Assembly: GCF_963677305.1 (NCBI RefSeq)
Contig: NZ_OY781925.1
Location: forward strand, 743,501 to 807,500
DNA: 64,000 nucleotides
Origin: an uncultured Holophaga sp.
GTDB lineage: Bacteria; Acidobacteriota; Holophagae; Holophagales; Holophagaceae
Reading direction: 5' to 3'
This document shows positions 59,097 to 64,000 of this stretch, piece after piece. A program made the position numbers and the translations under genes. Every line of letters starts with the position of its first letter. The first letter of the stretch is position 1. The notes beneath the pieces were generated by a model. That model was not told the DNA's origin. It did not search any database and was given only the letters and a program-made list of their open reading frames with translations.

Positions 59097-61154
59097 ATGG
59101 CCTCCAAGCGGAACTCGGAACTGACCCGTCTGTACATCGCCGCCGGCCTGGCGGTCCTCATCTGGGGCTTTTTCCGCTTCTACAAGTTCCTCGGGGTGGA
59201 AGTGGACTCGGGCATCGACGCCCCCTCCCGCTGGGGGCTCCTGGCCCTGGGGCTGGCCAACTTCATGGCCATCATGACCCTGCTCTTCATCCTGGTGCGG
59301 AGTCTGGCCAAGGTCTACTTCGAGCGCCGGAGCGGGATCCTCGGTTCCCGGATCCGGACCCGCCTGGTGCTCTCCTTCCTGGTGGTGGGGATCCTGCCCA
59401 GCCTGATGCTCTACCTCACCGGCAGGCGCTTCATCAGTCAGAACATTGACCGCTGGTTCAAGCCCGACACGGTCCGGGTCATCCAGGATGGCGGCCGCCT
59501 GGCGGGCTCCTACCGGGAGGAACTCCGGCGGCGGGTGGAGGTGGGGCTGAACCTCGTCCAGGAACGCCCTGGTGAAGACCTGGATGCCCTCCGGCGGGAT
59601 GCCGGGCTGGACCTCCTCGTGCATCGCATGGCCGGAGGGCGGGTCGCGCAGGCTCGCCAGGAGGGGCTTCCCAGCGCCGATCTTGCCCAGGGGGACGGGC
59701 TCCAGGAGAAGGGCGGAGGCTGGTGGACCCTGCAGGTCCTCCCGGGCCTGGGGCAGGAGGACTGGGTCGCCGGGGTCTTCACCCCCAAGGAGCTGGCCGA
59801 AGGGCTGACCCGCCTGGAGAAGCGCAACCAGGAGAGTGTCCAGATCACCCAGGATCGGGAGCGCTTCGAGACCCTGCCCCAGAGCAGCTTCCTCCTCCTG
59901 ACCCTGCTGACCATCTTCATCGCCCTCTGGGTCGGTCTCAACCTGTCCCGTACCATCTCCGAGCCCATCCGTTCCCTGGCCAAGGCGGCTCAGCGGGTGG
60001 GCATGGGGGACCTGGAGACCAACCTGCCGGAGGAGGGCAAGGATGAGCTGGCCTTTCTCTGCCGCAGCTTCAATCACATGACCCGGGATCTGAAGACCGG
60101 GCGCATGGCCATCATCGCCCAGGCAGAGCGCATCGAACGCCAGAGGGCCTACCTGGGGCAGCTCCTGGAGGCTCTCCCGGTGGGCATCATGAGCTGGCAG
60201 CGGGATGGGAGCCTGCGGGCCTTCAACCCTGCCGCCCGGGCCTGGCTGGAGGCCCAGGACTGGGTTCCGGAGCGGGATCGTTGGGAGGATCTCTCCTCCC
60301 AGCCCCGATTCGGCAACCTCGCCCAGCTCCAGAAGCGGGTCCGGGAAACGGGACGTCCCCTGCAGGAGGAGTTGAGGATCGGCAGTGAGGGTGAGGGCCG
60401 CCCGGTCCGGGCCATGGTCCTGCCCCTCGTCGACGGGGGCGAGCTGGCGGTGCTGGAGGACCTCACCCTGCTGGCCCAGGCGGAAAAGCGGGCCGCCTGG
60501 CAGGAGGTCGCCCGACGCATGGCCCATGAGGTCAAGAACCCCCTCACCCCCATCAAGCTCACTGCTCAGCGCCTCCTGAGGCGGGCCACCCAGGGGGGGC
60601 TTGAAGCGGGGCTCGTCGCCGAGGGGGCCGAGACTATCCTGGGGGAGGTACTCAGTCTCCAGCGCCTCGTCGACAGCTTCAGCCGCTTCGCCAAGCTGCC
60701 CGTCCCCCAGTTCCATGCCCTGGACGCCGTCGAGCTGGTGCGCCAGGTCATGGCCCTATACGAACCCAATCATCCCCAGGTCTCCTGGGAACTCCAGCTC
60801 CCGGAGGCCACTCTTCCGGTGAGCTGGGATGAGGACATGGTGAAACGGGTGCTGATCAATTTCCTGGACAACGCCCTGGCCTCCCTGGAGGGGGAGGGGC
60901 GGATCGCCGTCACCCTGCAGGAGGAGGGCGGGCGGGTGAGGCTCGAGGTCCGGGACTCCGGGCCGGGGGTCCCGCCGGAGGCGCGGGAGCGGATCTTCGA
61001 GCCGTACTTCTCCACCAAGCGGAAGGGCATGGGCCTGGGCCTGGCCATTGTGCGGCGGATCGCCCAGGACCACGGGGGCGAGGCCCACTACGAAGCTGCC
61101 GAACCGGGGAGCCGCTTCTGGGTGTCCCTCCCTCACCAGGCCTCTCGGGCCTGA
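59097..61154 (+). CDS. ntrY: NtrY-like sensor histidine kinase
   Basis: A 685-aa membrane kinase. Helices occur at about 13-30, 45-70, 85-105 and 265-285, with an extracytoplasmic region of about 160 residues. A HAMP linker (SRTISEPIRSLAKAAQRVGMGDLE), a PAS domain (LGQLLEALPVGIMSWQRDG) and a HisKA H-box (AHEVKNPLTPIKLTAQRL) follow. The ATP-binding domain has NFLDNALAS, DSGPGVPPEAR and GMGLGLAIV. The layout is that of NtrY. Its likely partner NtrX is about 37 kb away in this window. Confidence 0.9.
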   Translation: MASKRNSELTRLYIAAGLAVLIWGFFRFYKFLGVEVDSGIDAPSRWGLLALGLANFMAIMTLLFILVRSLAKVYFERRSGILGSRIRTRLVLSFLVVGILPSLMLYLTGRRFISQNIDRWFKPDTVRVIQDGGRLAGSYREELRRRVEVGLNLVQERPGEDLDALRRDAGLDLLVHRMAGGRVAQARQEGLPSADLAQGDGLQEKGGGWWTLQVLPGLGQEDWVAGVFTPKELAEGLTRLEKRNQESVQITQDRERFETLPQSSFLLLTLLTIFIALWVGLNLSRTISEPIRSLAKAAQRVGMGDLETNLPEEGKDELAFLCRSFNHMTRDLKTGRMAIIAQAERIERQRAYLGQLLEALPVGIMSWQRDGSLRAFNPAARAWLEAQDWVPERDRWEDLSSQPRFGNLAQLQKRVRETGRPLQEELRIGSEGEGRPVRAMVLPLVDGGELAVLEDLTLLAQAEKRAAWQEVARRMAHEVKNPLTPIKLTAQRLLRRATQGGLEAGLVAEGAETILGEVLSLQRLVDSFSRFAKLPVPQFHALDAVELVRQVMALYEPNHPQVSWELQLPEATLPVSWDEDMVKRVLINFLDNALASLEGEGRIAVTLQEEGGRVRLEVRDSGPGVPPEARERIFEPYFSTKRKGMGLGLAIVRRIAQDHGGEAHYEAAEPGSRFWVSLPHQASRA

Positions 61155-61166
61155 TCCTGGAGTCCC

Positions 61167-63197
61167 ATGCATCGACCTTCCCTTTCTGCCCTTCTGGCCG
61201 CCGCCCTGGTGGTGGCTGCACCTGCCATGGCCGCCAGTCCGCGGCCCCTCCCTCTGGCGCTCAAGGACATCGCGGACCGGGCGGCCCACATGGCGCCGGG
61301 ACGACGGATCCGCCTCGCCGTCATGCCCCTGAAGGGCACGGCCTCCCAGCGATACGGGGACCGGGGCTTCGGGGCCTATCTGACCGAGCAGCTCTCCACG
61401 GCCCTGGGGGGGCTGGCCCCAGCGGTGCGGCTCTTCGAGCGGGAGCGCCTGGATGTGGTCCTCAAGGAGCAGGCCTTCGCTTCGAGCGGCCTCATGGATG
61501 AATCCGAGGCCCGGCGCATCGGTGAGCTCGCGCCCATCGACTACATCCTCACCGGTACCTTCACCCGCCTGGAGGGCTCCGTGGCCCTCCAGGTCCGCTT
61601 CCTGGATGTGGTCTCAGGCGAGGTGGCGGGAAGCCTTTCGGAGAGTGTCGAGCTGAGCCCAGATCTGGCCGGGCTCTTCGAGGATCTCCGGCAGGTCCGG
61701 CCGCCGGAGTCCGCAAAGGGCGTGCAACCGGCCACGGACCCCTGCGAGGCGCGCTGGGCTCCGGTCCGCAGGGCCATGGAGGACATCGGCACCCCCGCCA
61801 AGCTGGAGTGCTTGGTGAAGGAGGCCACGGCGATCCCCTTCGAGGGGCCCTGCGGGAAGATCCATGAGCAGGTCACCTGGCTCCTGGTGCGCTACAAGCG
61901 CGAGTCCCCGGCCTACCGCCGCTTCCTGGTGGGGGTGCTCCCCACCATCGCGGAACCCGACGACGACGAGCGCACAGGCGCCGTGCTGGTTTACCTGGAG
62001 GGGGGTGGGGAGCTGGACGACGCCGAGTGGGCTGCGGTGCAGGGGCTCATGGCCCGCTCCCGCAGGCCCTGGAGTTACCTCGACCTGCTCCTGAGGGATG
62101 CGGAGCACACCGCCGCCCCGCGCAAGAGGCTCGTGGACCGGGCGGGGCGCCTTCTCGCCGAGGCCAAGGAAGGCCGCATCGGCCGCCCCGTGCCCATCGA
62201 CAGCGGGAGGCTCCTCACCCAGGTGCTCTCCCGTCTGCGGAGCCGGGAGGGGGGCAAGACGGATCTGGGGGCGGCCTTCACGGCCTATGAGCGCTACGGC
62301 AGCCGCTATGGGGTGGAGGGGGATCCTGAGTTGATGAAGCTCCTCTTCCGCTTCTGGAGTGAGAGCGAGGGGCGGGAGCGGCGTCAGGCCTTCGACTGGC
62401 TCTGTGGGCGTATCGCGGAGGCCCCCCCCAGCCGGGACCTGGCAGAGCTGGTGGTGCAGTTCCACGAGGGACTCCTGAAGGGCGTGGCTCCGGGGCATTC
62501 GCGGGAGGTGCGGGAGGTTCCGCGCAGCCCTGAGCTGGATAGGCTCGCCACCCTCTGCGGCCGGAAGATCGTCGCCGTCCTGCCCCAGGTCATCAACCGG
62601 GAGAGCCGCATTGAGCTGATGCGCTTCTGCCTCGCCCATGGCCTCCAGGGCGGGGAAGTCCCCAGCCGGGATGCGCTCCTGGCCCAGCTGGACCGTCCGG
62701 AGCCGCTGTATGAGCGTCAGGAGGCCCTCCGCATGCTGGCGGCCCTGGGGCCCGGTGCGGAGGTGGCGGAGGGGCGGGTCCTCAAGTTGCTGCGCCGGGC
62801 CGAGATCCTCAGTGGTTGGGGCGGGCAGGCCCGGTACTTCCAGAAGGACCTCCTGGACTTCGCCGGGGTGATCCGCACCCGGAACCCGGAGCTCATCGGC
62901 ATCCTCGTCCAGCACCTGGGGAGCCTGGAGTCCCTCTACTACGAGGCCGCCATCGGGGCCCTGGCCCGCATCGGCGCCCCGGCCATCCCTCAGCTCAAGA
63001 GCGCCTACGATCAGATGGAGCAGCACCCCAAGCAGCTCATCGCGCGGACTCTGGGCACCATGGGGGCTCCGGCGCGGGGGCAGCTGCCCTGGCTCCGCGC
63101 CCAGATCCCGGCGGCCCCCAACCGCTATGTCCGCAATGCCCTCGAGGATGCCATCGAGGCGCTTGAGAAGGGGCGTGCGCCTCAGCCCATCATGTAG
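61167..63197 (+). CDS. FlgO/CsgG-like lipoprotein-type domain fused to a helical repeat domain
   Basis: A 676-aa exported protein. The signal peptide (SALLAAALVVAAPAMAA) is followed by a FlgO/CsgG-like domain (about 45-170): RIRLAVMPLKGTASQRYGDRG, LFERERLDVVLKEQAFASSG, APIDYILTGTFTRLEG and LDVVSGEVAGS. The rest is helical, and the last 130 residues are HEAT-like repeats (ELIGILVQHLGSLESLYYEAAIGALARIGAPAI across the end). There is no lipobox cysteine. It is 12 bases behind the ntrY-like gene and probably cotranscribed. The combination is unfamiliar to me. Its last 16 bases overlap the convergent pruA gene. Confidence 0.7.
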   Translation: MHRPSLSALLAAALVVAAPAMAASPRPLPLALKDIADRAAHMAPGRRIRLAVMPLKGTASQRYGDRGFGAYLTEQLSTALGGLAPAVRLFERERLDVVLKEQAFASSGLMDESEARRIGELAPIDYILTGTFTRLEGSVALQVRFLDVVSGEVAGSLSESVELSPDLAGLFEDLRQVRPPESAKGVQPATDPCEARWAPVRRAMEDIGTPAKLECLVKEATAIPFEGPCGKIHEQVTWLLVRYKRESPAYRRFLVGVLPTIAEPDDDERTGAVLVYLEGGGELDDAEWAAVQGLMARSRRPWSYLDLLLRDAEHTAAPRKRLVDRAGRLLAEAKEGRIGRPVPIDSGRLLTQVLSRLRSREGGKTDLGAAFTAYERYGSRYGVEGDPELMKLLFRFWSESEGRERRQAFDWLCGRIAEAPPSRDLAELVVQFHEGLLKGVAPGHSREVREVPRSPELDRLATLCGRKIVAVLPQVINRESRIELMRFCLAHGLQGGEVPSRDALLAQLDRPEPLYERQEALRMLAALGPGAEVAEGRVLKLLRRAEILSGWGGQARYFQKDLLDFAGVIRTRNPELIGILVQHLGSLESLYYEAAIGALARIGAPAIPQLKSAYDQMEQHPKQLIARTLGTMGAPARGQLPWLRAQIPAAPNRYVRNALEDAIEALEKGRAPQPIM

Positions 63198-64000
63198 GGA
63201 TAGCGGTGGTCCGTCGGAGAGATCAGGGTCTCCTTGAGGGTCCGGGGGCTGATCCAGCGGAGCAGGTTGAGGGCCGAGCCCGCCTTGTCGTTGGTGCCGC
63301 TCCGCCGGGCACCGCCGAAGGGCTGCTGGCCCACCACTGCCCCTGTCGGCTTGTCATTGATGTAGAAATTCCCGGCGGCCTGCCTGAGGGTTCTCTGGGC
63401 CTCCTCGATGGCCCTTTGTTCCCGGGCGAAGACCGCTCCGGTGAGGGCATAGGGGCTGGTGCGGTCCACCAGGGCCAGCGTCTCGCTCCAGTCCCCGTCC
63501 GGGTAGATGAAGAGGGTGAGGATGGGCCCGAAGAGCTCCGTCGTCATGGTAGGGCTCAAGGGGTCCTCGGCCAGGAGCAGGGTGGGATGGACGAACCAGC
63601 CCCGGCTGCCATCGCAATGGCCCCCTGCCAGGAGTTTCGTGCCGGGAGCGCACCGCGCCGCCTCGATGGCGCTCTGGTGGGTGTGGAAGGCGGTCTGGTC
63701 GATGACTGCCCCCAGGAAGTGGCTGAAGTCCCGGATGTCCCCTGGGCGGAGGGCCTCCACCAGGGGGATGAGGCGGTCCCGCAGGCCTGGCCAGAGGGAG
63801 GCCGGGATATAGGCCCGGCTGGCCGCGGAGCACTTCTGGCCCTGGTACTCAAAGGCCCCCCGGACCAGGGCCGTGGCCAGGGCGTCCGGATCGGCGCTGG
63901 CATGGGCGAGGATGAAGTCCTTGCCGCCGGTCTCGCCCACCAGTCTTGGATAGCCCCGATAGCGGTCCAGGTTATCGGCCACCCGGCGCCAGAGGGACTG
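63182..64000 (-). CDS. L-glutamate gamma-semialdehyde (pyrroline-5-carboxylate) dehydrogenase, C-terminal part
   Basis: The last 272 residues of an aldehyde dehydrogenase; the gene continues beyond the right edge of the window, so its start is not seen. It converts P5C semialdehyde to glutamate in proline breakdown. The catalytic Glu is in GETGGKDFI and the catalytic Cys in FEYQGQKCSAASR. FGPILTLFIYPD, LTGAVFA and GNFYINDKPTGAVVGQQPFGG, with the C-terminal ARRSGTNDKAGS, are typical of PruA/RocA-type enzymes. Confidence 0.93.
   Translation of the reverse strand, partial: QSLWRRVADNLDRYRGYPRLVGETGGKDFILAHASADPDALATALVRGAFEYQGQKCSAASRAYIPASLWPGLRDRLIPLVEALRPGDIRDFSHFLGAVIDQTAFHTHQSAIEAARCAPGTKLLAGGHCDGSRGWFVHPTLLLAEDPLSPTMTTELFGPILTLFIYPDGDWSETLALVDRTSPYALTGAVFAREQRAIEEAQRTLRQAAGNFYINDKPTGAVVGQQPFGGARRSGTNDKAGSALNLLRWISPRTLKETLISPTDHRYPYMMG

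Overview
The window is a high-GC bacterial chromosome segment with tightly packed genes. Many stop/start pairs overlap (ATGA, TGATG, TTGA), and GTG and TTG starts are frequent. The gene content fits a Gram-negative, lipopolysaccharide-bearing bacterium with type IV pili: TamB, a YaiO-like porin, HldE kinase, SurA-like chaperones and PilB/PilT/PilC. The style of the proteins (many short secreted proteins, an NtrY/NtrX pair, LysO, an ETF-quinone oxidoreductase) suggests the Acidobacteriota, class Holophagae (Geothrix/Holophaga-like). That placement is an inference from general resemblance, not from an alignment.

Region 1-3.95 kb is accessory DNA. It holds an AT-rich stretch, a lone 180-aa protein of unknown function, and the C-terminal remnant of an Rhs protein split by an intact IS3-family (IS407-group) element. 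The element has 14-bp perfect terminal repeats and a 4-bp target duplication, and its precise removal restores the Rhs frame. The Rhs tail and the next gene, a small membrane-anchored protein, are strikingly AT-rich and look like a polymorphic toxin/immunity pair.

Region 3.96-20 kb is core: thiF-like/rdgB, a DUF6941-like protein, a 5'-nucleotidase-fold protein that has lost its metal motifs, a Ser/Thr kinase coupled to a very large TamB protein, then murA-prs-lysO on the minus strand, a glycosyltransferase with surE, a PBP7-type peptidase and a hemerythrin. A tRNA-Pro(GGG) with its own promoter and terminator lies at 20.3 kb.

Region 20.4-39.4 kb carries a MerR-type regulator and NtrX, TatD, several secreted proteins of unknown function, topA-dprA-lepB plus a degenerate pterin-synthase homologue, ETF-quinone oxidoreductase, a Trm112-like protein with the HldE kinase, tmk-holB, and a diguanylate cyclase behind a large helical protein.

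Region 39.6-64 kb has pilB-pilT-pilC, xseB-ispA-dxs, a four-gene minus-strand operon (two parvulin-type foldases, an S4 protein, a YhaM-like exonuclease), bioF-bioD-bioA, an HD-GYP phosphodiesterase with an unusual palindromic leaderless promoter, an acetate transporter, rpmB, tsaB-rimI, a solitary DNA methyltransferase, NtrY, a FlgO/CsgG-like protein with a repeat-rich C-terminus, and the C-terminal part of a pyrroline-5-carboxylate dehydrogenase running off the end.

The best candidates for something undescribed are the orphan Rhs C-terminal domain with its neighbour (3120-3933), the two apparent pseudoenzymes (6173-7723 and 29522-29881), the palindrome-in-promoter upstream of the HD-GYP gene (55541-55570), and the kinase-TamB pair (7801-12824).
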